From Mytilus trossulus (Eukaryota; Mollusca; Bivalvia; Mytilida; Mytilidae), in assembly GCF_036588685.1 (NCBI RefSeq), contig NC_086383.1, forward strand, positions 56,371,448-56,435,447: 64,000 nucleotides of DNA, in the 5' to 3' direction. A model generated the notes under the pieces. The model saw only the letters and a program-made list of their open reading frames with translations, ran no database searches and was not told the origin of the DNA. The translations under genes were made by a program, and so were the position numbers. Of this stretch, positions 1 to 14,400 are shown in pieces; position 1 is the stretch's first letter; every line of letters begins with the position of its first letter.

Positions 1-2213
1 AAAATAGAAATAAAATCTTATTTGGAAAAGGACAATTTATTTTTTATATACTATAATATATTTTAAACACAAAATTAGTTTCACATCATGAAAAGATTAG
101 TATCTTACAACAAATATAACTCAACTTTATCAGATTTTCATCACCTAAAACACAAATGACAGCTCATCAAGAATTTAAGTGACTGGATAAAAATGGGGTC
201 AGAAATGGTCAGTTTTTTTTATTTAAGTGGGCGAGAGTGGGCTGCACTGAATTGGAAGGAAGAAAGATTCATTTAAAATCCTCATGTGTTTTAACTTTCG
301 TAGATCTATAAAAATACCAAGGAGTTGCCTTTTTTTTTTATGGGAATCACTTTTTGTTTATTAAGAAAATTATATTGTAAAATTGAAAGGGAGGGAGGTG
401 GATATTTTTACCCAAATTTTTGTATGAAGATAAAATTATGAAAATGTAAACTTGCTATGGTTTTCTAAGGAAAAGAAGAATCAAGGTACGAAAAAAAAAC
501 ATGAAAATATAACCTCGCATATAGGTTATGCCTTTGAAATATCAAAATTTTAATTTCACAAGAGTAATGCACTTTTCTGTAGTATACACAAATAATCTCA
601 TATATCCTTATAAACAGAAAATGCAATCACCCTTTGTATAAAAATAAAGGTTTTTTGGAATGTGATCTAAATATATTTCAAAATATTACCCCATTTCTTT
701 ATAAAAATGATTTTCAAATCAAACTATGAAAAGTATCAAGAAATATAAATGTTTAGTTATGTTAGTAAATGAAGGAATTTATTGACAATTATATGATAAA
801 AGGCACTATACTAGGCAGGAAATTTTATACATACTTTTTGCTTATAGTGATGAACATGTGCTTTAGGATTAAAACATGTTGCTTTCGCTTCCAAATAAAA
901 CTATTTTTTGACTGACCCTCAACAAACTTATACATTATGACGTAGAGATTCAACACAAAATAAATTTTCCAGCAACCATTCACCAAACAACCAATATTAG
1001 AACATCCAAAAGCCTTCTCCCTCTTATTTTTCAAATTTTTTTTATATAGATACATAAATCTACTACAATAAAAATCTAATGATTTATACTGTAATAATAT
1101 ATAAAATAAATATGTGGGATAAACAAATGATACATGTAGAAAAACAAATTGAAATCAAATTTCTAGGAAAAATCAACAAGAAAAACTCAGAAAAAAATAC
1201 TAAGCACTTTACACTGCTTACACAGCACTATTTGTTCTTAAGAAATTATGCTATCTTATAAATGAAAATGATTTAATATTTTCAGATAAAAAATTATTTT
1301 CTAATCTGAAAAATCATGACTGAATACTTTGGTTTCCAATTTTCTTTATAATTAAAAAATAAACAATTTTTATCAAAATCCGATGTTGTTGAACACTATG
1401 GTCGCTCTTAGTTATGATGGAGAATACCAAAGCAAAAACTAACAGCGGATTTTAATGAGATTGAAAATAAACATAACAATAAAAAGTACAAAATACTGCA
1501 AGAAATAAAATATAAATTTACAACCAAAAAATAAAATTTTGTAGATATGAACAAAAAGCACCAAAGATGATATTCACAAAACATAAATGATTAAATCATA
1601 TCATTGAAAAAATGACTATGGTATCTCAAATATATGTTTATTTCATTTGCCATATCTTTATTTTTCTGATAATATTTCAATATCGCCATTTCTTTGTATT
1701 TTTCCTTTTATCTTTTTTAACTATTTCATGTCATGATAATCTCTTGAGATAGAAAATATCATCAGAAAATAAATACACATGTGACATCAATGACGTCATA
1801 GGCTAAATAAGGATAAACATATCTTTCAAATTTAAGAATGTTTCTCAGCCACATCTCAACACAGCGCTGTTCGATGTCAGAATAAAATTGAGGGTGAAAA
1901 ATAACCTTTCATTTGTTAACATATTAATAATCTTTTAATACTTTAAAAAAAAAATCTCACTTAATACTTAACCTCTATATGATATCACGATTTATATATA
2001 ATATTACAATTTTGGCCCCTTTATTGAATGCAAAAAACTTTATCCCAATGTCATTTTATAAAACGTTGATAAAGCTCTTGTGATGATTAAGTATAGGAAA
2101 TATACAATTATTACAATTTTGGTCCATTTTAATTTTCTCAATGCAAAAAACTTAAGAAATCAAATTCAAACAACTTTTTTTCCACACAGATCTTTTCCTC
2201 CCTTGCTGAAAGT
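1..2213. other. 3' flank of ASPH-like gene, no gene seen
   Basis: AT-rich sequence beyond the stop codon of the minus-strand ASPH-like gene. Only short, low-complexity open frames occur on either strand, none resembling a protein I know. Part of it may be 3' UTR of ASPH, but no transcript end can be fixed from sequence alone. Confidence 0.5.
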
Positions 2214-2219
2214 TTTATT
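2214..2219 (-). promoter_or_regulatory. candidate poly(A) signal of ASPH-like gene
   Basis: On the minus strand this reads AATAAA, about 50 bases past the ASPH stop codon. In DNA this AT-rich the hexamer is frequent by chance, so position is the only support. Confidence 0.35.
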
Positions 2220-2265
2220 TTTAGATATGGCTGCCATTTTGAATATTATTCATGATCTCCTTCAG

Positions 2266-2416
2266 TTAAATAGGCGACAATGTCTTTTTTTGTTCCTCTG
2301 TCAATTCAGGATGCCAAAAGTCAACTATTAACACCAATCTTAACTCATTTCCATTATGCCAAACTTCATGTTCAAATGAGTCATCAAATATGATAAACTT
2401 TCCTTCTTTCCAGGTT
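2266..2416 (-). CDS. ASPH: ASPH exon 11: oxygenase C-terminus and stop
   Basis: Begins after acceptor TTTTACATTTCAG with one base completing Arg1025, then encodes 49 residues and TAA. Contains TWKEGKF, the second iron-binding histidine in [12 protein letters not shown], the Arg of [10 protein letters not shown] and the tail [11 protein letters not shown], closely matching the vertebrate C-terminus. This exon completes the double-stranded beta-helix fold. Confidence 0.95.
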
Positions 2417-5400
2417 CTGAAATGTAAAAAGAGAAGTTTTTGAATTCCCAATCTACCACGTTTTCCACACTAAATTAATTCTGTCACACAATTGTTTTAA
2501 TTGATTCTGTCACACAATTGTTTTAATTGATTCTGTCACACAATTGTTTTAATTGATTCTGTCACACAATTGTTTTTATCTAATTCTCAATTTTATTGTT
2601 ATTGTCAGGTTTAATATGACAATTAATGTATTTTCTCATTTGTTTATTTTTTATGCAATTTTTTCTTTATTTTTTGGTCAGTTTTTCTCTCTTCTTATAT
2701 TTTTGTTGTCTCACATTAAACTTCTTACATTATTTTACTAGAGGCTAGTAATTTTACCCTCTTAATGTATTCGCTTCTTTTCCACTATGGTGGGTAGCTT
2801 TCTTTTATTTCGAATCAATCAACTGGTATTCACCTCAACCATAGTACTCAGTGAATGTAAGTTTTTTCCAAAGTCAATTAAACCAAATATATATGTCATC
2901 AAAAAGACAGTAACTGTATAATATTATTTTGTGATGAATTAATTTAAATAGATATTTTTTACATTATTGCAACTTCAGAAATTATTTTGATTTTGTCATT
3001 TAACACTAAAATGGGATGTAGTTTTTGCAATATTGAGTAAAATCCTGTTTAATTAATATAAAAAAATTCAAAAGGAGAGTTTAAGTTATTGTGATTATAA
3101 TCCTGTTGCATTTTTTGCAATAATAAAAACACAAACATGTCTATAATTTCTGAATTAACAGCAAGAAGTACTGTTTAATGGTTATGTTTGCGGGTGTAAA
3201 ATTTAGCGATTTTTATTGAATAAGGTATACCAAATATTTTGGCAGTTATTATTTGAGCGGATTCTAAACTTTTATCAATACCTTTTATTTTGGCGAGTTT
3301 GTTCTATCCGCGAAAATCAGCAAAATTTTACACCCAGCGAAAATAACCCGCTATATGGTATTTCAGAGTTACTACTGACCTTTTCTCCTGGCCAACCCTG
3401 ATGTTAATTCCAGTAGGGACTTTCAGTCCTAGATGTGCCCTCAATCTACAATTGGTAGGACCACAATGAGGCCATATATGTGTTCCTGGATGGATAACAG
3501 AAAATTTTGCCTGAAATATATAATCACAAACTGTTGACACAGAGATATGTCTCACCTAACAGCATAAAATTCAGAAAAAAAAACAAGTGAAACTGTGAGC
3601 TACTGCTCACTGATGATACCCCCGTTGCAAGTGGATAATATTAATAGTGTAAAAATATGCAAGTGTTCGGTAAACAGGAAGTTGTCGAGTGATGAATCTG
3701 AAAACGCATCACACAGTATAGCTGACTTATATAAATCCTGAAACCAAATTTCAGAAATCCTTGTATTGTAGTTCCTGAGAAAAATGTGATGAAAATTTTC
3801 AACTTGGCTATCATGTGTTAAATCATACAAGTGTTCGGTAAACAGGAAGTTGTCAAGTGATGAATCTGAAAACGCATCACACGGTATGGCTAACATATAT
3901 AAATGTTGATACCAAATTACAGAAAGGGTGGATGTGTAGTTCCTGAGAAAAATGTGACGAAAGTTTCATAGGACGGACTGACTGACAGACTGACAGACAG
4001 AGGAAAAACAGTATACCCCCCTTTTTTAAAGCGGGGGTATAAAAATCTGAAGGTCTGATTTGTACTGATAGTAATGCAACTTCATACAAAATATCATTGA
4101 TCTATCAAAAATAGATCCTATCAAACTAACTAAAGCAGAAAACTAAGCAATGGTTGAAGTTGAAGCCTGTGCCGAGAAGTCATCACCAGATATGCAATAC
4201 CTAGGTCTCACTTTCCAGGACTTTTATTGCAGGGGAGACAAAAACTTATTACATAACCAACCAAGCATGTACTCTCTCTAGTGCCAATCTAGTGGATTTG
4301 TGTTTGCTATCCTCACTCACTAAAATAGGCTATTGGTAATGGAAAATACAGTAGTTTTTGTGTAAATGATTGCAATCAAAATTTATTGTTTTTGATATGG
4401 GGTACAGCATTTCCAGTTGCCCCTATTACATGGTACAGAAGGCAAGAATATTTCCAAGGTAAAAAAATAGCTGTCTCTTTTATAACAATGGACAATGTGA
4501 CCATTCCAAAAATCTTAGTAAAAAGGGGAATAATCTTGGTATTTTATTTAGTGATGTTCATTAAAATCCTCCCCTTCATTACCACCAAGGAAAACTTTTT
4601 TCAATCATTTTCCTTCATGTTTTTGTAAAAGTACTTTAATTCTTGGGTATCAATTTTCTTGGTTTCAACAAAAGATACATGTTCATGGGTTCTGAAATTT
4701 GTTGATTTTACTTTTCTGACAAATAAATTTTTTTGTATGAGAATAATAAGGCGAAAAATTCAGCACTTCATTATCAAATATCATCTGACTTTCCCTTACT
4801 GAAACTAACTTTCCATGACAATTTAGGTTTTTAAAATATTAAATGAATAAAATCCTGTCTTAAGGTGGTACCTAACACTACAGGGAGATAACTCTGTAAA
4901 ATCAGCTAAATGTTCTTATTACCTTGTCTTGTTTAGGGAATATTAAGCTTCTCAATGATCAAAATAATTGTTTTTCAAGTTGCTATATTACCAGTGTATT
5001 TTTTCTGATAAAACTGTTGGTTCAAATTTGTTCAAATTTTTATATTTTTCTCAAAAGGTCATTGTAAATACTTTGTAAAAAAATTATGAAAATTAAACAA
5101 GCCAAATTAATTTTAGTTAAAGTGTTGGGTACCACCTTAAATTCATATTGTGTTTGCTTATATATGATGTACTATAGATATGCAGGTATCAATGAAGTCA
5201 AACTAAAACTATTGTACACTGGGATCTTTCTGTCTTGAATCTTGATTTGAACAAAAATTGTTTATATTTTAATGAATACTTTAATTCCTGGATAAGGCCA
5301 TTCATGAAAATCACAAAACAATTGGTAACCCACAAATATAAGTATTTTCACAATTCTGCTCTATATGTCCCCTTTTTAAAATACACATATTCTCTGTACC

Positions 5401-8400
5401 TTATCTAAATTATATCCCTAATTCCTACCTGCCCTCGCTTATTTGTCTTTACTGCTTCCATTCTATCTATCAACTCACAAGTCTTTGGTGCTTTTTCACA
5501 ATTTTTCTTATTTTTCTGTCCTGGAGGAAAAAAAACACATATTTATTTTTTGTTTTAATTGAGCCCCTCTTAGTTTTTAAACCATCTTTAAAAATGCCCT
5601 CCACCCTTACAACTCTTCATGGCACCATTATTTTCTTTGTAACTTACCGTCTTATCCCTGGATTCAAACCTACTGTTTGGTAACATTTCTGTTCTAATAT
5701 GTTTTAACTGTTTAATCAAGTGCTCTATATTTCATAGGCATGAAATTTACAGCGTCTTGTTTTCATTCTTTAATCTGTATTCTTATTGTTAAAGCTGTTT
5801 TTATTAGAATATATAAAAACTAAGTTGATAACATCATCATTAAGAAAATTAAAAAGTGGGGCAAGTGTCCATAATAAGCATTGTGTATAATTTTCATAGT
5901 TTGGGCAAACTGAAATTAGAAAACTGTATATAATTTGGTAAGGTACTTGCGTACAGACAAACAGAAGTACAGATGGCCAATACTAAACATTTAATACCCC
6001 CTCCCATACTGTGGTGGTAAAAAAAAATTATGGTATGCAGTTAAAATAAAGGTTAGTTGGGATTGTCAGAACACATATAGTTTTTAAGCCTTAGGTCTAA
6101 TCCCTTCTCGGATCATTCAATAATATACATTTACTTGTTGTTGTCTCTTTGATACATTCCCCATTTCCATTCTCAATTTTATTTACTTCCTGTGCCTGAG
6201 GGAAATATGAAGATTTGTTCACATGAAAATCATATTTCATGAGGGCATTGCCCTAAGGAAAAATGACTTTTTGAGGTTGAACAAATCTTCATATTTCACT
6301 AAGCCATGGGAAATGAATGTTTTATTCCACTGCTTATACTTTTACTTCTGAATATACAATTTACATAATTGTTTTCAAATGTCTCACAAGGCAACCAACG
6401 TTCAGAGGGGAATATGATACTCAGAGGGGAATATGAATTTTTGTTCAACATCACATGTGATAGTTTCAACCAATCAAACGTTGATTTTGCTATAAATTCA
6501 ACATGCAGTGGAATAATTATATCTAACCTCTCTGATAAAGAATAAACTGTTTCCATTCTCCTTTTTCTCTAAGATTTTCTGATTCTGGTGTAAATCCTCC
6601 AGTATTTGCATCAAGCTGTGCCATTCCTTCATCTCTAATGGTTTTCCAACTTTGTTCAAAAAGCTGAAAAATAACTGGTTTGCTATAACTTCTAATTTTT
6701 CAATAGTATCTTTAAAAAATAAAATCTCTGTGGATTTTTTTTTAATGACAGACTGTTCTTTAATAGCATGTTCAACAATATAAGTTTAAATGTAAACAAA
6801 CTGCTAACTTAATAAAAGATAAATAGGGGATGTGTCCATTTGCTTGAGAAAAACTTAAAATATAAAACATAAACACAAAATTCAGCAATGTTTCCATTTC
6901 TAAACAGACATAAATTGAGAACAGTAAAAGTGACACCTCCAAAATTAAAATTGATCTGTGCTTTGTGTTAATAAGCATTGTGTATGAGTTTCAAAATATT
7001 TAGTTGAGGCAAACTAAAGTTAGAGAACAGAAAAATTCCACATTTTTTCTCTTTATAAACCTATTCATTAGAACATAGACTGTTTTTTGGTCCCTCTGTT
7101 AAATGAAATGTAGATTGAACCTGTATTATAAGACCACCTGTCTATAAAGAGACAGTTGTTTTGCATTTCCTCAAGAAGACTCCTAATATAAAAAAGAAGA
7201 TGTGGTATGATTGCCAATGAGACAACTATCCACAAAAGACCAAAATGACACAAACATTAACAACTATATGTCACCGTACGGCCTTCAACAATGAACAAAG
7301 CCCATACCGCATAGTCAGCTATAAAAGGCCCTGATAAGACAATATAAAACAATTGAAACGAGAAAACTAACGGCCTTATTTATGTAAAAAAATGAACGAA
7401 AAACAAATATGTAACACATAAACAAACGACAACCTGATTTTACAGGCTCCTGACTTGGGACAGGCACATACACAAATAATGTGGCGGGGTTTAACATGTT
7501 AGCGGGATCCAAACCCTCCCCCTAACCTGGGACAGTGGTATAACAGTACAACAAAAGAACGAACTACAAAAATCAGTTGAAAAAGGCTTAACTCATCAGA
7601 TGGACAAAAATAAAACAGGTTTCACTGTACCTTTAAATCCTCTGTGTATCCTGTTTCTTCAGCAGTCCACCAGGGTCTACCAGTAAGTGTGTTTACATTA
7701 TACAGTGACCTCTGTATAGTGGACAGAAACAACCCATTCTCAGCTCCTGCCTTGTATATTTTATAAGCCTACAAATTTTTTAACAATTACATCATTGATA
7801 TTTTTAGAACAGATATTAGATTCCTATTTTTCCAAAATTCAAACTTGATCTGCATTGTGTATAAATGTATAAGTGTAATATATTTGGTTGAGGCAAACTA
7901 AAGTTAGAGAACAGAAACAAAATATTCAGCATTTTTATCATTTGTAAAGGGGCATAACTCAACAACGTTAAATGTGACCCTACCAAAATTCAAACTTGTT
8001 CTGTGTTTTGTGGAATACAGTGTAACCTATCTAATCCGACACCTGTCAAACAGGAAGTGACTGCTGAAGGTATTTCAAAATATAAACTTTGAACAGACAA
8101 ATGAACAGAAAAGGACACCAGTGTTATGACCCACTCAGGTAGTTGTGGTATATTAAATTAATGTAAATTCATAAATAAATGTGTGCATTATTACAAATCC
8201 TTGACAATTTGCAAAATGTGAAATTTAAATAATGTGATCACTGAACTATCACTCCAGAAAATATAAATGTGAGGTTTTTTTTGCGATCCTAAGGTATTGC
8301 AATTTTGGCATTTACATGCAGCATATTTTATCAAACTTAGCACTAGTTAATACATTTTTCAGTATTATATTATAGCTAATTTCTTCTGCTCCTACAGTTA

Positions 8401-11400
8401 GAATTTGGTTGGCTTGTATGCTTTGTTTATATAAATGTTTACACAAGCTTTGTAAATGAAATTGACATCTTCAACTGATATTTACAGGGATAGTTAATTA
8501 TATATGCAAACTTGATTGGACATCATCCGAATCACAATTGCACTATATGTAAACAAAGAAAGCAACTAACCAAAGTCTTACTCTACATGCATCAGGAAGT
8601 TAGCTCTAAACATCCTTAAATATTTCCTAATCTTAGTTACTGTGGATTCATTAATATTCATTGGATACCAGTTTTCATGGATTTCGTGGGGATAGGGAAA
8701 CCCCAAATAAAAATGTTCAACAATATACAACTTTTCTAAAGAAATGTATGCAGACTATTCCAAAACCACAAATTTAAATATCCACAAATATGCCAGTTTT
8801 CTTCTTTCCACGAAAATTGATACCCACGAAAAATAGATGAATCCACAGTATAATAAAATGACTTTTTGCTTAAATTACTTCTTTGAGTAAATTCAGTCTT
8901 TGGAATGCATCCCCTAGATGAAAATAGAATCTTCCATCTTTTGTGCCTTCAGCTTCACTTGCCACCCCTTCAATCAAAAATGGTAGAGCCTTCTCAGGAT
9001 CATTGTCGATTGTTTTGATAATAAATCCAAGATGAACTTTGGCCAATCCATCTCCATGGTCCATCTCTAAAACCTGTAATAGATGATTTAATTTAGATGT
9101 GCCTGGTGGAGGATTTCATTATCATATATAGGGGGTCTCATAGGGGGGTTCTGCTCCCGGATCCCGCTTACTGTTTTGTTAGATTCCTGTACCCCGCTTA
9201 CACCATGTGCGTAAGTTATTCTCATTTTTTTGTCATTTCCCGGGTCCCGCAAGACCTCATTTCCCGTTTTCACGACACTATAATTTGACTTTCACGTTTC
9301 ATGCTTACGAAAAATCGTCAATCCCGCATCACACTTAGACCCCAATGGGACCCACTATATATTACTAAACTGTTGGTTTAATGTCTCATTAACATAATCA
9401 AACCTCTTTTTTTATTCATTTTTGTAAACTCAAATCCTTAAAAAATTATCTTGTGTGATTTTTCATTGATAAGAACATAACACTTCAAACTCTGTGTTCA
9501 AATAATACTAGAGCATGTCACTATTGACAAGTTTCTTATTGAGAAAATTCCCCCCTGCCAAATATCCATGTCCATTGGTTGCTGTCTTATCGAGACAATA
9601 TCACATCCCCCTCTAGTAATCCTTAATTTTTTTTTATTGTAAATCGTTAAATTCTTCACAGAAAGTATAGGTATATTTGCACATGTATGGAAATTAAGTG
9701 CAATTTACACCTATATGGAAATTTAGTGCATTACTTAAAGTCATACATGTTACCTTAAAATTTTGCATCACGATTTATAAATTTTGTCATTATAATTTAA
9801 ACATGATTGTTGTGTGATGCCAGAAGTTTATTTTTAGACGGATCTAGGATGTTTCAGAGAAGAGTCAGCTAAATACCAAAAAGCGTAAATAAACTATTTT
9901 GCAGCTACAGTACTAAACATGTAAAGCTGAATGCAATTTGCCTTTACAGAATCTAATGCATCCTGGGTAATATTTCCAAAATTGTACACCAAAACACTGT
10001 GATTGGTTTAAAACGTTCTAAACAATGGAAATTCAACCAATGACGTATTGTTATTTTCATTTTGGTGTACGAACAATGAGATTACCCATAGTCCTTTAGA
10101 TTCTGAAATGGTGAATGTCCAACTTACCTTTTCGAATGTTTTTCTAGCTTCCTCATTATGATTAGCCATTAAATAGCTGACACCTAACTTATTCTTTAAT
10201 TTAACATCATTTGGATATTTGTCTGATAAAAATCTCCAGGTCTTTGTTGCCTTTCCATTCCAACCTTAAAATATTAAATTGTAATTTAAATATCTATGAG
10301 CTATGCTATAGAAAATGTATCCCAGTTCCCTCACCTTTTTTGTTTTGATATAAAAATTGCCCATTTTTGGCTTTTGGAAACCCCAAATTTATTTGGATCT
10401 AAAGATGAAAGTGTACAACATATATTTATATGCAATGCAACTAGGTATAGATTATTGTATGCCAGTTCAATGAATAAAGTAGGTTAGAAGTAGGGAATGG
10501 ATGGTGCTCCCTACTGTGCAAGACCATCATGGGTATTACAAGGTCATTAAAAACACCCATCATCAGCATCACCATTGTGCTTTAAATATTAGATTCAAAA
10601 CTAAAGTTTGGAATCGGAATTACTATTCATTCCTAAATTATTGAACGAGGAGATATTTTTTTTCTGTATGTAATTTTGATAGTTTTATGCAAATGTGTCA
10701 ATTAAAATGGCAATGTTTCAACTTTTGCAAAACATTTAAAGTCAAAGAACCATGACTGAAGGTACTGGCCCAAATAATATCAATGAAATAAAATATGCCA
10801 GTGCTAACATAACTGCATTATTATCAAAAGAAAATCACTGACTAGCCCTTATACTGTGAAAGTACTTTAATTCGTGGGTATCAATTTTCGTGGTTTGAGG
10901 AATATTTACATGTTCGTGGGTTTTTAAATTCGTGGATTTAAGTTTTCTTAAAATAAAAAATTTAAAAAAATTAAAGCCTTTTAAGAAAAGAAGGTTACAA
11001 AATGTCTAGATTGAGGAAATTGCAAAGTAAACATTGACCCATGTAAATCTTAGTGATAACACTAATTTACCCATGATAAAGTGATTCACAGATTAAACAC
11101 CATTGGAGGTGTTAATTAAGCCATAAACATGTCACATAAAGAAAACGGTTACATAAACAAATGCTATAAACGTATCTAGAATAGAATTGTCAAACAATTC
11201 TTATCAAAATCAAACCCAGCTTTAAATTATAATTTCCCATATGTACGAGAACTATGAGGATATAAAATGAACACTTTATCATACTAGCATATCCATACTG
11301 GATATCTGACTTTTATCGATTAAAAATGCTTTTAAAAGAAGTAAAAGATCAAAAGCTGTACAGTTTATGTTATTAAGGATTAAATGAATATAATCAATCA

Positions 11401-14400
11401 TGCATGCGGTTGTAGTTCTGTGACTGCTATTAAAGAATTCTCAGGCTTGGCGATTTTCAATATATTCTCTAGATCATATCAGTAGTCAAAATACCGATGG
11501 GGATCTTTCCATGTCTTGATTTGGTTCATGGTTGTTTTATTTCGATGGACACTTAAATTCGTGGATAAAGTCATCCACGAAAACCACGAAAATTGGTATC
11601 CCACGAATAAAAGTACTTTCACAGTACATACTTTGGTGTTTCATTTTTTAAAACTTACGAAAAACAAACTTTTGACTATGCCGTATGGGCTTTGCTCATT
11701 GTTGAAGGCTGATCAGTGACCTATAGTTGTTAATGTCTGTGTCATTTTGGTCTTTTGGGGATAGTTGTCTCATTGGCAATCATACCACATCTTCTTTTTT
11801 ATATTTAACATGTAAATTTTGCAAAAAAATCAAAATACAAATGTACCAATACTAAAAGGAATGGGTCATACTATTTCAATGGTTATTAGATGTGCCAATG
11901 TTATAACACAACTGCATACCAAATATTGTTTACTCATAATTTGCCTTAATCTGACTTAATCACAAATTTTATCTTTTACAAATTGTCAGAATCTAATGCA
12001 TCCTGGGTAATAAGTCTTTAAGGAAGATTACTCTATTTCAAATCTTACCTCTAAAAACTTGTTTTTCAGCAAGTTTTGTTCCAGCATCTACCAACAGAGC
12101 ATAAGGAACATCTGGTAGGTCCAAGACTTTTTGGTATTGTGTAATACCTTGCTCTAGGATGGTATTACTTTGCTTCTCTTCTGCCATTTTAATAAGTATC
12201 TCAGCTTTCAAGAAGTTTGCTCTCGGACTTTTTGGATACTTTTTCAGAATCTCTTCACACATTTTTAGAACTTCTTCATCACTTAACTGGAATTAAACAT
12301 ATTGTTTCTATCAATTTAACGTTTTCAAATCGTAAGAAATATTTTTAATTTTAATTTTTCATTGAAATACCATTGCAAATCAGTTTGATTTTTAGAACAT
12401 TAAAAGCTAATCATACATTTTTGGTATATCATAGCTTTTGAAAAACCAAGAGTGTATTTTTTGGATTAATCATTATTCGTCATATATACCAATTCTCATC
12501 GATTTCTTTGATACACGTTAACAACAAAATTTTAATGTTTAACAAAGTATAAATTTTCTATAAGCTAGTATTCAGACTTCTTTAATGGGCCAGCTGAAGG
12601 ACACCTCCAGGTGCGCGAGTTTCTTGCTTCATTGAAGACCCATTCGGCTGTTGTCTGCTCTATGGTCGAGTTGTTGTCGCTTTGACACATTCCCCATTTC
12701 CTTTCTGAGACTCAATTTTATTCTGTTAAACCAAGAAATGAAATACCCAAGAGAGTACAATTTTTCATGAACCCACAGTAAATTCTAGATCAAGATGTCT
12801 ATCTTGTTTTATTTTATATATAATGTCATGAGGCCTTTTAATGTATTCCAACCATTTATATCATAAGAATTTCATTTAATTAACCTAAAGCCCTCGTTAG
12901 CCGAGTTGTCTTTTACTAAGTTGTATTATCGGGGCCTTTTACAGCTGACCTTGTGGTATGGGCTTTGCTCATTGTTGGAGGCCCTACGGTGACCTATAGT
13001 TGTTAATTTGATGTCTATGTCATTTTGGTCTCTTGTGGACAGTTGTCTCATTGGCAATCATCATGATCATACCACATCTTCTTTTTTATAAGTAGTTTAA
13101 CTACTGTATCACAAGCCTGTCAACACTGAGGTTGTGAATTTGAATCCAGGCTCATGCACCTGTAAGGTACATTTGACTCCAGTTTAAATTCACTAGGATT
13201 GTTAGTTTTCCAATCTAATGGTCTCTGGTGCAATCAGGGTACTATTGCGTCATCAAACCAATAAAAAACTGGAAGCCATAAAATATCACAATACTGGTAG
13301 TCTGATGGTATTGAAAGTGACATTTAACAAAAGCCAATGAATCATTTTACTTACAATTTTTTAATGAGGGGGGATAGGAGAGGTCCTGATTCTGAAATCC
13401 CGGGCCTAAAAACACGAAATCCCAAGGTCCCGAATTTAAATAAAGTAAATCACGACATTCCGAAATTCAAAAAAATAATTTATTGGATCCTGAAAGAGTC
13501 AATCCCGAAATTCCAAGCTTAAAAACATCGATCCCGTAGTCCTGATACAGGTCCTATCCCCCCTCTTAAATACTTCTTACAAAAATGTAACCACCCCAGA
13601 GTTTATTAATTTCAAAGCATCTATATCATCCAAATCATTTAAATCTTAAACATTATTTGATTGATTTATTGGTGATTAATGGTAGTTTCAACACTATTGT
13701 GCTATTTTATGCTGGTCAGTTTTTATTGGAGGAGGAAACTTGAGAGCCCAGATAGAACCACAACTATTGGTAGGAAAAAGTACAATCTGAGTCAAGATTG
13801 CAGTTGAGTGCACCTGCCCGTGCAGGGGTTGAACTCACAACCTCAGTGTTCACTGGCTAGTGATGCAGTAGTGGACTACTCAAATAAGAAACTGGAGAGA
13901 ACCACAACTATTGGTAGGAAAAAGTACAATCTGAGTCAATTAAGATTGGAGTTGAGTGCACCTGCCCGTGGCGGGGTTCAACTCAGAACCTCAGTGTTCA
14001 CTGGCTAGTGATGCAGTAGTGGACTACTCAAATTAGAAACTGGAGAGAACCACAACTATTGGTAGGAAAAAGTACAATCTGAGTCAATTAAGATTGGAGT
14101 TGAGTGCACCTGCCTGTGCCCGGGTTCAACTTACAACCTCGGTGTTGACTAGCTAGTGATGCAGTAGTGGACTATTCAAATGGACCCTCAATAAAATATT
14201 GAACAGCTCTTCAACTAACTTGTTAGTTTAAGAATTGAATGCTTATTTTTCGTAACTTCATTGGGGTGTAAAAGCGTTGACCGAAGTACATTTTGTATGT
14301 AGCCCGGAGGCGTTTCATTCTTAAAATGTGCACACAGTCAACGCTTTAACAACCCTATGAAGTTACAAAAAGAAGCATTCAATACTTTTAATTACATTTT

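Noticed and set aside
3600-4089. Minus-strand frames with repeated [18 protein letters not shown]
   Set aside because: The peptide repeat comes from the duplicated segment in the element at 3614-4042, not from a conserved protein.
4386-4628. 80-codon plus-strand frame with hydrophobic C-terminus
   Set aside because: Located between ASPH exons and next to a foldback element; composition is what AT-rich DNA gives by chance.
13751-14180. Functional tRNA gene suggested by a B-box-like word
   Set aside because: No cloverleaf, no A box at the right distance and the block is tandemly repeated; at best a tRNA-derived SINE.
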